64,000 nucleotides of DNA from Piliocolobus tephrosceles (Eukaryota > Chordata > Mammalia > Primates > Cercopithecidae). Below, in pieces: positions 11,186 through 22,984 of the stretch. Positions within the stretch are counted from its first letter, which is position 1. The number at the start of each line of letters is the position of its first letter. The DNA is taken from the NCBI RefSeq assembly GCF_002776525.5, contig NC_045441.1, positions 88,725,101 through 88,789,100 on the forward strand, written 5' to 3'. Both the position numbers and the translations under genes were made by a program. Below the pieces are notes generated by a model, which was not told where the DNA came from, searched no databases, and saw only the letters and a list, made by a program, of their open reading frames with translations.

Positions 11186-12639
11186 ACAGTAATCATTTTT
11201 ATTCCTTTTAAAGTGGAATCAGTTTGGAATATAGTGTTTAGATGTTGAGAGTAATAATAATATAATATAACCAATTCACTGCTGGTGCCACCAATAACTC
11301 ACAAATATGTATAACAAAAGACATAGAAGCTCATCTATTATAATGTATTATAGAAGTTTTTTTAGAATGTTAGATTTTTTTTCTTTTTTAAGTAGAATGT
11401 TAGATTTTTCAAAGCAACTGATTGGAGTTCTGTCTCTTTAAGGAATTATCTATAACCTATAAGGAAGAGTATAGGTAAACCTCCCAGGGCCTGTATATTA
11501 TAGAATTTTCAGAATTAATCATTTCATTTTGCCATAAAAAGGCAGGAAAATCACGACTGCTATTTGATTAAAGTTCATTAAAGCTTATACATGGCTGCAA
11601 ATGCTTCTTCTGCTTTTCTTTATTATTAAAGACCTAAAAGAAAATGAGAATAAACCTAGTATGTCAGAAACAAAGAATTTTAAAATTTTGTGAGAGCAAT
11701 TTCATTAAAATTTTATGAGTCTTTTTTGCTTTATAGAATAGCTGGTCAAAATGGAAAAATACAAGGCCAACTTATTGGATTGTCAGCCATCCAAATGATA
11801 ACATCAAAATAACATTAGCCAAACCTCTTTCAGGCAGATGAATGATTGGATCTTATATGGTACTAATTGATGGAATGCCATTCTCTGGGACTACCCTTAG
11901 GAGCACACAATCAAGAGTAATGTAGTTATCTGTCCTTATCTGCCTGAATCACTGAATGTGCGAAACAGTCAATCCAGACTCTAGATCCTTTACAAATTCT
12001 GTGATATAAGGCATATGAATAGAATGACCAATACAAGCATCAGCAGTCCTGACCTGTAAAACCCAGAAGCAGCAATGGTGGCAGCAGCAGTAAGAGCAGG
12101 TCTTATTGGTGGAACATTTGAGGTGCTCCAGACTGGAGGTCATTGGGATAGCAGGGCTAGCAGGAATAGCAGAGGGATTAGTGAAGCTGAAATGCCATAA
12201 CTACCACAGAGAAGTTATGTTATCTAACTATCTTAAGCCCTTATAGATTTATAAAATTTATGTATTTCTGTCTTTAGTTATAAAAAGGATAATTATCATT
12301 GCCATTTTGATACTTTGTTTTTTACTGTTTTTAATCATAATGTTCTTCAGATGTAGTACTATGTGATGTTGTCCACCTATAAATAATGTATATGTCATCA
12401 TTTTTGTGTAAATGTTCAACTGGAAAAGCTAAAGGCATATTCCACCCCATTCTACAAGTGGTACAGGGAATTACTTTACCTCTTACTTGGCTCTCAAGTA
12501 TCCACATCTCTCCCTGTCTGTATGCTGCTGCTGAAGTAGGTTTTAGTGGCACATAGAATGGAATACACCGTAATACACTGTCAGCAACTTGTGAATGCTG
12601 TAAGTTTGTCCAAAAGCACATTCCCTAAAGCGCAGTAGG
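11186..12639. other. Intergenic, no gene seen
   Basis: AT-rich. A somewhat GC-richer patch at 11940-12180 has short minus-strand reading frames without a recognisable family. I see no RNA gene or clear repeat. Confidence 0.35.
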
Positions 12640-13025
12640 TACAGTGTGTGCATTTAGTCAGGAGAGGCTACGCTCTGCTGTGGTAACAAATAAACTAAGT
12701 AGCTTAACATAACATGTTTCCTCCCATTCATACAAAGTCTCTTGTGGGTCTGAATAACTTTCTAGAGTAGTTGTCTCCAGTGGTGATTTAGTAATCTAAG
12801 ATGATTCAATTTCATCATGCCACCATTTCAACGTAAGTTATCCTCTTTTGCTACAGAAAGGGCTTCAGAAAGACCAAATGATTTCTTAGGAATATTTCAC
12901 TGCCTCAGCCCAGATGTGATACATATCACTTCTGCTCATATTTCTTTGGCTAGAATTAGTCAAGTGAATTCACATGACTGCCAAGGAGCTGGAAAGTATA
13001 GTCTCCCATATGCCCAGGAATGAAT
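12640..13025 (+). mobile_element. Ancient interspersed repeat, family unassigned (LTR-like)
   Basis: Carries the widespread pattern GGCTACGCTCTGCTGTGGTAA near the start, then GATACATATCACTTCTGCTC and a GGAAAGTATAGTCTCCCATA block near 13010. I recognise this order from a common mammalian repeat but cannot name the family with confidence. Confidence 0.45.
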
Positions 13026-15789
13026 ATTGATGATACGATATTGAAGGAATATTGATGAGTACTGTCTCCCACAGTACGCAAGATAATTTTAAGTCACGCA
13101 GAAATAAACTTTTACTACTGTTTGGTTTTTGCATATATTTGAAAAATACAAGTGGGACATCAAGTCTATGAGGTAATGGTTTCATTTTATATTAAATTAA
13201 GTTTAATTGTAAATACTACATATTGTATCAAAAATGGTGAATGTGGTAAACAGATGTCTAAAGTGTTGGTAACACTGCCCTAGAGGAACGTCTGTCAAAC
13301 ACAAATTTTAGCATGTGAAATTTCAGGCAAACTGGGAACATGAGGTGGGGCATAGCAAGCTGTTCTTTAACAAGGACCTGAGGTTGATTCAGCAGCAGAT
13401 GGTATGGGATTGCCTCCTGGGAAGGCTTGTTCTAGAAGCTAGTTGACTTTCTGCTGTTAAAATTGGAGAACCAGTGATGGAACCCATCATGGGGGAGACT
13501 GGAACTCCTGATGAGCACCCAATTTTCTTTTCTTACTTTTCTCTTTCTTCTACCAGACTGAGATTGCTCTTCATACAATGATGTAAGACTAGCAAGAATG
13601 AGGGATTTTGGAATAAAACCCTTGATCTGGCAAGCAGTACTTTCCTAATTGGCATTTATCTTCTCACCTGGTTTTCCTTGTCTGCTATTGTTCAAACTGC
13701 TAGCCTGGATCCTCTCAAATCAAATACAGTAACATCACCCAATATTGTTGGTAACTCCAAAGTTTTTCAGTCCACTAAAGCTCTTCCCTCACTGTTGGTG
13801 GTAAGTCAGTTGTTTTTGTTGTTAATTTTCTATTTCCTTGTTTCCCAAGAGTATCTAGAAAAGGGTCCCAAGGGTTCAGATTTTGATGTTGTCATTTGTC
13901 TATAGTATTATTGATTTGTATGTAATTATTGAAAGAAGCCTCTTTTATTCTAAAAAATAAGTCTTGTTTAGATGATAAATTATTTGATGATTCTGCTTCT
14001 GAGGATTATTCTTGCTTTATTTTATGATGTAGGTGACTAATTTTGTCTCAAAGACTCTTCATTCCACTGCTAATGTCACATGGGGGAAACTGAGGCTATG
14101 GATAGTTCTGAATGTTTAGTTTTCCTAACAGTCATTTTTTGGCATCATCTATATATTTTCTATAGGATAAAGATAAAAGTAAAAGGACATAAAGAGGAGT
14201 TAAAAGAAATAAGTATGGACGTTGGCAACTGGCAGATAAGCCAAAGCACATTATGAGGAATCTAAAGAACCCATTATTCTGCCATTTACTTCTAAATTGC
14301 TCCAACTTAATCTGAAGGATGACACATAAAACCGAAGACAAAATCTTGGCATTCATAACATTTATTCTCTTGTCAACATTTTAGAGGTGCATATTTTGTG
14401 TACTAATGAAATGATTGTAATGTCTCACATTGTCTCAATTCTATAGTAGAGTTAGGACAGGCACTGTGCAATCTTAAGTAGAATTTCAGTTATGTGAGAG
14501 TAGCCATGAATTTGCAATAAAAGGTATAGGCACCACATTTACTTTTCCTATAATCCCACTATTAGATAACACGTATAAGAGCTGCTATTTATTTTGTCAT
14601 TTGCTTCCATCCTAGAAGAAAGCAAAAGAGAATTTTGAAGGTACAATGTATCACATTTAGAGCAACCTTTAGGTCTGTAGCTCATCAGACTGGCTTTTAA
14701 AATATGCAAGCACTCCAGGTTAAAAGTCTCTAAATATTTCATGTTGTTTTACTGTTAAATAATGTTTAGAGTTTGCTATCTTTTGTAGACCTTGGAAATC
14801 TAATTATTTATAATATCCAGTGACATTTACATTTTGCTAAATATACTCTGCTTGTACAAGAACATCTCATGATGAGAAAAATGGGTAGAGAATGCCTGGC
14901 TGTACATTTGTTTCTATATAATGCAAAAATATCAAGGTGAATTATGATATCTTTTTGTTACAGTTTCATTATTTTAAAACATAATTCTCAAAAAGTGTTC
15001 CTCACTATTAGCATTTAAAATACAGAATAAGAAGAAGTTACCATAGTTGAGATCAGTGCTTACCACTTAACTCTCCACTGTCAAATCAAATATCTATTCA
15101 AGTTTATTGGTATCTTAACATAATACCATTCATTTCCATGCCAACAGCTCCAGAGTGTTTGGCTTTGTTTTTGAGATTGATTGAAGGTAGATTGTAAAGT
15201 TGACCTATTGTGTTAAGCTTATTTACACAAACACAGTGTCTTGGAAAATCAATTCTGGAAATGCATAGCAGTTGAATCCTAAGGTATTTCCCATCCTAAG
15301 TTTTCTAATGCCTGCTTTACAGAAATTCCTTGGGTGGTGAACCTCAACTTTACCAGTTACCTTACCTGGGGGAAGTTACTTCAACATTCTTAAATTTGAA
15401 GTAAAATTTAGGAATTGATTTAGGAAAAAGGAGTTGCTTTTAATCTCATTTGACGAATTTGCTTAAGTAAATAACTTATTATTTCTAACAAATTTACGAG
15501 ACAATCACAGATGAACTTTTTTTTTTTTCAGGCTCTTGGAACACATTTTTCTTCAAAGACTTTAAACATAGTATCCCTAAGATATAAACAATAAAAAAAG
15601 ACTGAATTTTGAAAATACCTGTATGGCAACAGTGAAAAACAGAATTTGGATCCTGGATGGTTACAAATAGATTATTTTAAAAAGAAGTTGGATTTATTCA
15701 ACTTAGGTCAATTTATCTTGGTAAGAATTTAAAAGCGCTTTCTGATGCTACATCTTTGTCTGTCACCTGTTCTTAAATAATCAGCCTGT
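13026..15789. other. Intergenic AT-rich sequence upstream of SEMA3E
   Basis: About 2.8 kb with no recognised gene, RNA or clear repeat. ORFs at 13678-13905, 14132-14356 and 14548-14742 are short and without known domains. The nearest functional feature is the SEMA3E promoter region that follows. Confidence 0.4.
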
Positions 15790-16054
15790 TATGTGTCATC
15801 ACCCCTCCCGAACTCCTCATTTCCCCCCATCAAAATGTGGAGTTCTCTCCTGCTGCTGAGTAACGTGGGGCTGGTTATGACTGGGAGGGAGGATGGGAGC
15901 GGGGCACGTGGACCAGAAATACTTCCTAGAAACAGCAAGTACGCTGCTCAACCCTGCCTGAACTTTCCTGTAAACAGCCACTGACAGACTGCATCCCTGC
16001 TGGGTGGATCCTGCGACTCCTAGAGGGAATGGCACTTCTTGTTTTTAATTAGCA

Positions 16055-16067
16055 AGGTGAAAGGTGA
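16055..16067 (+). promoter_or_regulatory. Candidate DR1-type nuclear-receptor site
   Basis: AGGTGA-A-AGGTGA is a perfect direct repeat with one-base spacing, preceded by TAATTA. DR1 elements bind COUP-TF, HNF4 or RXR family factors. The half-sites differ from the AGGTCA ideal at one base, so this is only a candidate. Confidence 0.3.
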
Positions 16068-16179
16068 ATTAAAACTAGCAGTTTGGCAAGTCAGTGCAAG
16101 AGGCTGACTTCTGAGAGGCTTCCAGGAGCCCGAAGAGAGGACCTCCACGGGAGAAGAGAGTGCGTGTGCGTGTGCTCGG

Positions 16180-16203
16180 TTTTTTTTTTTTTTTTTTTTT
16201 TTT
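16180..16203. repeat. Poly-T run (24) in the SEMA3E upstream region
   Basis: Uninterrupted T homopolymer. There is no Alu or L1 body next to it and no flanking duplication, so it is not a retrotransposon tail. Its length is prone to slippage and sequencing error. Confidence 0.85.
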
Positions 16204-16293
16204 CTGAATGAACAGCTTTGCCTAAGTGACTGAAAAATACAGCTTCTTCCTGAATCTACCGGCGTAGTTGCTGAAGAGAGCTCTAGACAGGAC

Positions 16294-16344
16294 ATGGCTC
16301 TGAAGACTCACTCTTTGGAATGTCCTCTTGCTCCCGGCTTATAA
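16294..16344 (+). other. Upstream ORF 1 (16 codons) in the putative SEMA3E leader
   Basis: ATG at 16294, stop TAA at 16342-16344, with A at -3 and G at +4, a good initiation context. It matters only if transcription starts upstream of it. Confidence 0.45.
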
Positions 16345-16346
16345 AC
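16339..16346 (+). promoter_or_regulatory. TATA-like box
   Basis: TTATAAAC about 200 bases before the SEMA3E start codon. It overlaps the end of the first upstream ORF, so if it is the true TATA box that ORF is not transcribed. Confidence 0.35.
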
Positions 16347-16396
16347 AACTGTCCTGAGGAAAGAAAGGTTTTACATAGCCAAATACAGCCTGACAA

Positions 16397-16423
16397 ATGG
16401 CACTTCGTAACTGTGCTTTCTGA
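16397..16423 (+). other. Upstream ORF 2 (8 codons) in the SEMA3E leader
   Basis: ATG at 16397 with A at -3 and G at +4, stop TGA at 16421-16423. The stop shares its last base with the ATG of the next upstream ORF (TGATG). Confidence 0.5.
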
Positions 16424-16488
16424 TGACAACGCATTCGATTTCTGACAAAGCCTCTCGCACGCTGCCCCTGGAGGGAAGTCCTAAGTAA
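16423..16488 (+). other. Upstream ORF 3 (21 codons) in the SEMA3E leader
   Basis: ATG at 16423, overlapping the stop of uORF2, stop TAA at 16486-16488. It ends 55 bases before the SEMA3E ATG, which leaves room for reinitiation. Confidence 0.5.
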
Positions 16489-16543
16489 AACTCAGACCCT
16501 CCTTAAAGTGAGGAGCGAGGGCTTGGACGGTGAACACGGCAGC

Positions 16544-16658
16544 ATGGCATCCGCGGGGTACATTATCACCTTGCTCCTGTGGGGTTACTTACTGGAGCTT
16601 TGGACAGGAGGTCATACAGCTGATACTACCCACCCCCGGTTACGCCTGTCACATAAAG
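16544..16658 (+). CDS. SEMA3E: SEMA3E (semaphorin 3E), first coding exon
   Basis: SEMA3E is a secreted class 3 semaphorin that signals through plexin D1 in axon guidance and vascular patterning. This exon encodes the first 38 residues plus one base of codon 39. Residues 1-5 MASAG are followed by a hydrophobic core (IITLLLWGYLLELW) typical of a signal peptide, then THPRLRLSHK, the known start of mature SEMA3E. The ATG context is AGC-ATG-G, with A at -3 and G at +4. The exon ends CATAAAG and is followed by a GTAGGT donor at 16659. This is a phase-1 break, so the split codon (G plus AG in the family) would give the Glu that follows in SEMA3E. Residue 6 is Tyr (TAC), where I remember His in human. 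The sema, PSI, Ig and basic domains lie in exons outside the window. Confidence 0.95.
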
Positions 16659-17067
16659 GTAGGTTACCTTTCCAGATCCTTTTGTTTAAAAGAAAAAGAA
16701 AAAGAAAGTCGTTTAACATAGGCTTATGGTCTTCAAAGACCTTTAAAATGCACCTGAAAAATTTATTGCAAAACTGACCTAAAATTCTAAGTACCTCTGA
16801 TTAATATGTCATACTCACCTCATCTGAAAACAGTGCAAAATCACATGTCAACTTAGAGATGTTATTTTTGTCTGTAAATACTGGATTTTATTAATGAGGA
16901 GTTCACTCACTGGCAGAGGGAACACAGGAAGGGAGGAAGCAGGTTGTAAATAGGCTTGAGAGGCTGAATCCACCAAGTTAACAGTAGGTATTTAAATATC
17001 AGTCTATGCATATGAGAAACAAGGATGCTGGGGAAGAGCTATAGAAATAGGGGTGTAATTTGTTCTT

Positions 17068-17096
17068 TTTGTTTTTGTTTTGTTTTGTTTTGTTTG
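17068..17096. repeat. (TTTTG)n simple repeat
   Basis: Five-base T/G repeat run directly visible, with slight interruptions at its start. Confidence 0.85.
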
Positions 17097-17574
17097 CATA
17101 ATGGAGGTAAGAGGAGGAGGAAAGAAAATTCCTGAGGAGAAAAATGATGCCCTATCCATAATAACTGTCATCATCATGTAATTACAATGATTAACAACTA
17201 ATATAAATTAGTTTTCCAGTGGAATTGATTATTAGAATTTTTTCATGTGTGGCAAAGCAAAATAGTTTATGACAATGCTTGTAAAATGGCTAATATTGAT
17301 CAAAGTATTAGTATTCACTAGCATTTGTAGTGTTAATTTATATTGCCTTAATGAAGATCTGTCTAACAGCGAATGTTTAAATATTTCATTCTACAGTTGT
17401 CTTGTAAAGCAACATTATACTCATAAATAAATGATTAAAAGATAGATTTTGCATCAGGACCAATACAAGCCAGTCATGAATACGTTTGATAACTCCTCCT
17501 GTAAACAAACAATCAATAAACAAAACCATGCTCAGAGAAAGTGACTTTGCTGACTTAAAATAAATTCAGAATAA

Positions 17575-17620
17575 ATTGTCAGCAAATAAGTATTTATTGT
17601 CAGCAAATAAGTATTTATTA
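17575..17620. repeat. 21-bp tandem duplication
   Basis: The unit GTCAGCAAATAAGTATTTAT plus T occurs twice in direct succession, starting at 17578 and 17599, without mismatch. Confidence 0.9.
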
Positions 17621-19345
17621 TCACCAGCCATTGAGACACTGAGACAGATAGCAGATATAATACTCAGGATTACATAAGAATCATTTTTCAATTGTGTAAG
17701 CTTTTAAATTGACCCCCACTGTAGAAAGAACAGAAGCTTGCATTTTCTAAGTATAGGTAGAATATTTGTCAGGAGAAACAAAAAGAGAGTCCTCAAATGT
17801 GTGACATGTTTGTTCTTTTTGTCTTTTTAGTGGACAATCTTTACTAAATGTTATAGAAATTTTTCATTTTTGGAGTAGTTAAAACTATGGATATTTTCTT
17901 AGTTTAAATACATTTCCTATAATACTACCCAGTAGATAACATAAATTTAGGAAACACATTGATACTAAATTGGCAAAGTGTTTAAAATATAGTGCCCATA
18001 ATTAACACTAATCTTTTCACTTGGGAAGATGTATCATGGTATGTATCGAAATGCCTATTCCTAAGAAGTTTATCATCAAAGATGTCAGGATGTACAAATT
18101 TGATGTGATGGAATATGGACAAATAAACATGCAAAAATTTATAAATTGATTGTTTTTCTTATGTAGATGAATGGACAAGCTACCAGTTTTTGCAAGCTAC
18201 AATTCTGTTACGTCTAGTATTAACCTTTTTTACCTTGTTATTGGGGTACTTGTGTTTTCATGGTTCAATATCAGTGTTTTCCAACAGGTCACATTTTAAT
18301 ATTTCATAAGAGAGTTAATAATTTGATCAAAGAATACCAAAGTTCTCCGATACAAGTAAATGTTATGCATAATACTGTTATTGAGTTTGTCTTTATTATG
18401 TCACTTTTAATCAAAGAAATAATTGTAACTGATGTTATGAGTGGTGTCATATGGTGTGAGAGTAAAACTGCTAGTATCTATAAGTACACTAGACTGAAAA
18501 CTCCCACAGGATTTCCTTTACCTTTGAATTTAGTGGAACCAGCTGAAAATGCACAATATGATGTTTTTATACAAAGGCAGAATACAGAGAGTTACCTGAA
18601 AATGGAATGTTCCTACTTGTGCAATTTTGTTAGTGAAGTCAGCTAAGAGATCACCCTGGAGATGCTACTTGAAGCAGCCAATGCCTACTGCACCTCAGGG
18701 GCCTTAGTGAAGAGAAGAGCATATACACTGTCAGAGCAGGGTATTCAGTCCCACCAATATAGTATGAACAGCCCATTTATCTCTCTACACTCTGGAATTC
18801 AGTGAATATTTTAGAGGTCTTCAAAAACTAGGAATAAGATATTGCAGATTATTCTTTCGTGGTCTTGAATAATGTCAGTAATGGCAAATGTTCAGTAGTG
18901 AGTGAATTAAGATAATTAATATATAAATGTGTTTATAATCTTTCAATATAAGAGGCACTAGGTATATGTAATATAACACCTCTGCACTGCTGCCTGACCA
19001 CTAGCAGGGAAATCCAGGAGGTTCCCTGGAGGTAGCCTACTAGAATAATTCAGAAATTCTTTTCACAGTTCATGATCTAAGCTGTATGGGAGAAAGGCAG
19101 GCATTTTTCTCATATTCTTCACTTTTAAGATGGCATTTGAAAACACAAACCTATTGTTTCTTCCCAAGGAGGAGGAGAAAGTTTATCATATACAGAGCTT
19201 GAGTTAAATTATATAAAAATATGTTCAGAAAAAAAAAAAAGGTCCAGAGATTTGCCCTTTTCCTCTCCCCTACATTCTCCATTACTATTTCTTAACTAGA
19301 CATATTCTTAACTAGAGCTGGAAAGGAAGGGATCATTAGGATTAA

Positions 19346-19400
19346 AGAGGAGAAAAGACAGAGAGAGAGAGGCAAAGAGAGAGAGAAGGAGACAAGGTAT
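19346..19400. repeat. GA-rich low-complexity tract
   Basis: Purine-only or near purine-only strip dominated by GAGAGA units. Confidence 0.75.
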
Positions 19401-20397
19401 AAGGGTAATATGAGGTGTGGAATATTTTCTAGTTGATTTCCTACTGCCTTGTACCCCAATGGGTACAATATTGAATCCTTCTCTCTTCTAACTGAATATT
19501 TCACTCCACACTAATATTAAGAAAATATACTGGCTTAGGGCAAGCCTGGTAGAAAAAATGATGAGATAATTACTCCTGTTGAGGCAACACATAAATCTTT
19601 TAATGTATTTTCTAGTTACAAGGTAAATTACATTAATAAGTAAAAATGTAGCAAATATTAAAATGGCAAGATGCTGTCCTGCTTTGTAGAAATTTTCGGT
19701 CAAGATTCGAATTGAATTTGGCTATATCAGGCAAATATTTAAAAGTTCATGAATAGTTATGCATTATGGCTAACTTTATCCCAGCTCAATAGGGTAACAT
19801 TGGTGAGATTAATGCAAAATTTTAATATTCTCCCCCAAGGGTTTCCTTGAAAAATACTGCGGTCCTCAGGACAGAAACCAAGGAAGGAGAGAATGAAGGG
19901 AGAAGAGTCCTGGTGGATTCATCTACTTCCCTTTGTTGATATCTGTTCTCTCCTTATCTTTCACCATCCTGCACTAATGAGGTTACAGGGAAGGCAAAAA
20001 TAAGCTTCTTGATAATGGAGCTCAGAGAAGAAAAAACAAATAAGCCAAGACCTATGTTGAGAAAGAAATACCAATGTACATGGAAAGCCCCAGATATTCA
20101 ATCATGGGAGCTTGGCAGACAGGGTAGGTGTTTGAAGTCTCAATAAGGATGAATGCTATTGCAGAAATCCAGGAGAATGGCTGCTTAAGCATAATATGTT
20201 CTCTTAGAATAGTTGGTGAAGAGACAGTTAAATAAAGGCATGGATATGGCAGAAGAACATTCCTAAAATATGTTAACATTATACATGTAGATTTAAACAT
20301 GGAATATATACTTATGCAGATAGAACTTGCAATAGAGTGTTAATTAGTGTATCTGTATTGGGTATTATAACCAATTAAATACAGATTTATCATAGTT

Positions 20398-20605
20398 CAG
20401 AGAGCTCAGGATTTGAAATCAGCGGCCTCTACTCCAGCTCTAGTACTTCCCACTTATAATAATGATAATTAATTGTCTGCATCTCAGTTTCCTCTATTTG
20501 AAAATAGGAGTAGTAATGGTATTTTGCCTATATATTTTACTGGGTTTTTGAGATAATCAAATGGAACAATATCTGTGAATGTACCTTATCACCTAAAAAC
20601 TATTT
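20398..20605 (+). mobile_element. MIR element, sense
   Basis: Shows the MIR order: CAGGATTTGAAATCAGCGGC, CATCTCAGTTTCCTCTATTT, AAAATAGGAGTAGTAATGGT, then TTTTGAGATAATCAAATGGA. Well preserved for the family. Confidence 0.8.
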
Positions 20606-22984
20606 ATATTATTAATGTTTTTGCAGACCGATACAAAGTGAGAGTATTGGAAGGAAACAGGTCCTAAAGAGAAAAACCTTGAAAATGGTATGATTTTATA
20701 TTTCAACAAGTGCTAGGATAATGCTAATATAGAAGACAGGATAAACTTGCTCTTAAATAGCATAAAACATATGATTTATCTTGATAGATTGCACTCACTC
20801 CAAATCTCATCTTCCATATCTTTGACCTCTAGTTATAATAACTCAGAAGATTATTACATTGTCTGGCATTTTCCAAGTTTCATGGCCTATTTTTTTTTTT
20901 TTTTTTTTGCTGTAGTGTACATATATCCATTTGTTACATGTATTCACTCTACAACACACATTTTAGAATTAATTCCATTTACAAGAAAATAATTGATAGA
21001 GAATTCTAAAAGAGCACAATGTTAAATAAACATTCTGAGTGATCATTCTGGAGGCCGTGGTATTTATTTTATACCCAAGGCAAATAAAAAATGAGGTAGT
21101 GACTGAGCCAGTTTTTCCTGACCCAGCTCATAGCTTTGGTTCCTCATCCAATAGCTTGGTATTATCAATAGTGACATTAGTCACACATCCCTGGGTGTTA
21201 GTAAATAAAAACTGGTCATAAGACATGATTCATAAGCAGAGTGATTAAATAGGACCCAGGAGGAAACACTAGCCTGTGTGCCCAGAGCTTCAGGGAGAGA
21301 CAGTGAGAATTAAGTGGTGGATTTATTAAGAAATAGCCTATATTATAAAAAATACCACTGGATAAATTGTGAGGAATTACAATATGTTTTGTTGAGTCTG
21401 GTTTATACAAAATATGCTTTCTGTGGAGACAGTCTTCCTAAGAATTTTAGATAGTGCTATTATTTGTGATTTTATATTTGCTACAGACAAATATTGTCCA
21501 TGTATCACATTGAAAGTCCCCGAATGGTTCTATGAATTATTAAATTCTTATCTGGATGTTGCACTTTACAGTGGGAAAACAGCTATCTTTTAGTATAGAA
21601 ATAGGGTGAGGGAAGGTCTGGGTTAGAAAAAAATAGTAACTGGAATTTATATATGAACTGGGCCAGTTTTGGAGTGGAAAATGTATGTGCATGAAACCAT
21701 TTTTTTTTCTGCTTTGCAAGGAAAGCATTCTATACATAATATATAATCAATGCCTGTTCTTTATTAATAAATATATTCAATAGCTGTGATGTCATAATGA
21801 AATATTCTTTACAAAAATTATGTTGCCATATTGTTATTTTGCTATCCAGGTCAGATTTGTCATCTAGTCAGAGCTGAGAGTATTACATAGAGAGGGCCTC
21901 TGTTTCTTTCTGGGATGAGATCAGTTGGTGGCCTCAGTTCTATGACCACATAATAAAGCACCAAACCATGAAATTGGTTGTTACTGGTGAAAAGTATTGC
22001 TAACAGTCTGCTCAGTCAGTTTTATTTCATCAAAGACATTTAAAGGAATCATCATTGGGACTTCTTAGTGGGAGTGTGTGCAAAAATGTATTTCTTTATC
22101 TTTGTATGTAAAACTCTTCTGTGGTTTAATAGAGGAATTTAGTCTGCAGGAATCCAGAAATATCACTTTGCATGCATGCATGCCCCTCCATACATATCCA
22201 TCCCAGTGTAAAAGTCTTATAATTTCAGTCTCTGAGAGTTAAAAACAAAACTAAACTAAAATTATACCATTTATAACATTTTCCAAAGGGTGCAGAATGA
22301 AGATTTAGATTATTTTCTTGGTTTTAATAGACAGGGCCATAAGTTAGTAGTTTCTAGTGTAACATATGACACTTTGTCATACTCTATACATTATACAAAC
22401 GATGATAGTTATTTTGATAATTTTGTTTTCACAGTAAAGCCTTACATAACATTGGAGGTATAAGAGAAAACATCATTGTTATTGTTAATTCCTTAGTCTT
22501 AAGTGAGCATTATTCTTTGCACTCATGATAGGAATGATAGAGACAAGACTGGATATTTTATAGTCTGGATATTCTGGACTAGGAATAAAAAGGACATGTC
22601 CATATCACATTTACTCCAAGTGTTGCAATCTCTGATATTAAGAGAATGTTTTTGGTCATAAACAGTGATGATTTCAAGAAAAGACATCTCAGTGGAACTG
22701 ATAACTTTCCTTCATATGGCCCCTATGGTGGTCAAGACAACTGATGACTCGAGAAGTTTTCAGCCCTGGTTCTAATGCCTATTTCAGGATATTCTAACCA
22801 TAGGGGTCCTTTACCTTGGTAACCTTACCTCCACAACTGGTATGAAAAAATAAAAGAGAAATCTGTTGTCATGCCTGACTTAGAAATGTGTTTCATTTCC
22901 ATCCTTGGTACCTAAACTCTCAGCCATCACTGTGCTCTGCTCAAGGATTTAGCTTGTAGCCTTGGCATAGGAAACACAGTAGCT
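20606..22984. other. Intronic sequence, no gene seen
   Basis: AT-rich. Contains a T-run near 20890 and a short (TGCA)n run near 22170-22184. No recognised repeats or coding signal. Confidence 0.4.

Larger units (their letters stand above)
15790..16370 (+). promoter_or_regulatory. SEMA3E: SEMA3E promoter and proximal upstream region (predicted)
   Basis: G+C and CpG rise here against AT-rich flanks, directly before the SEMA3E leader. Visible elements are a G-rich strip with GGGAGCGGGGC ending in an E-box CACGTG (15905-15910), TAATTA (16046-16051), an AGGTGA-A-AGGTGA direct repeat (16055-16067), an alternating GTGCGTGTGCGTGTG run before a 24-T homopolymer (16180-16203), and a TATA-like TTATAAAC near 16340. 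The transcription start is not determined. If the TATA-like box is used it would lie near 16370, otherwise further upstream. Limits are approximate. Confidence 0.55.
16665..20397. other. Intronic sequence, no exon or RNA gene seen
   Basis: AT-rich unique sequence with a (TTTTG)n run at 17068-17096, a 21-bp tandem duplication near 17575-17620 and a GA-rich strip at 19346-19400. A 128-codon ORF at 18260-18646 has no recognisable domain and sits in AT-rich sequence, so I do not call it a gene. Confidence 0.4.

Noticed and set aside
9165..12250. Shared TATCTTAAGCCCTT at about 9178 and 12227
   Set aside because: The match is short and the flanks differ. Chance or a tiny repeat remnant.
16508..16777. 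Extended frame through the SEMA3E ATG and past its donor
   Set aside because: The upstream part has no ATG in frame, and the downstream part is intron after GTAGGT. Only 16544-16658 is coding.
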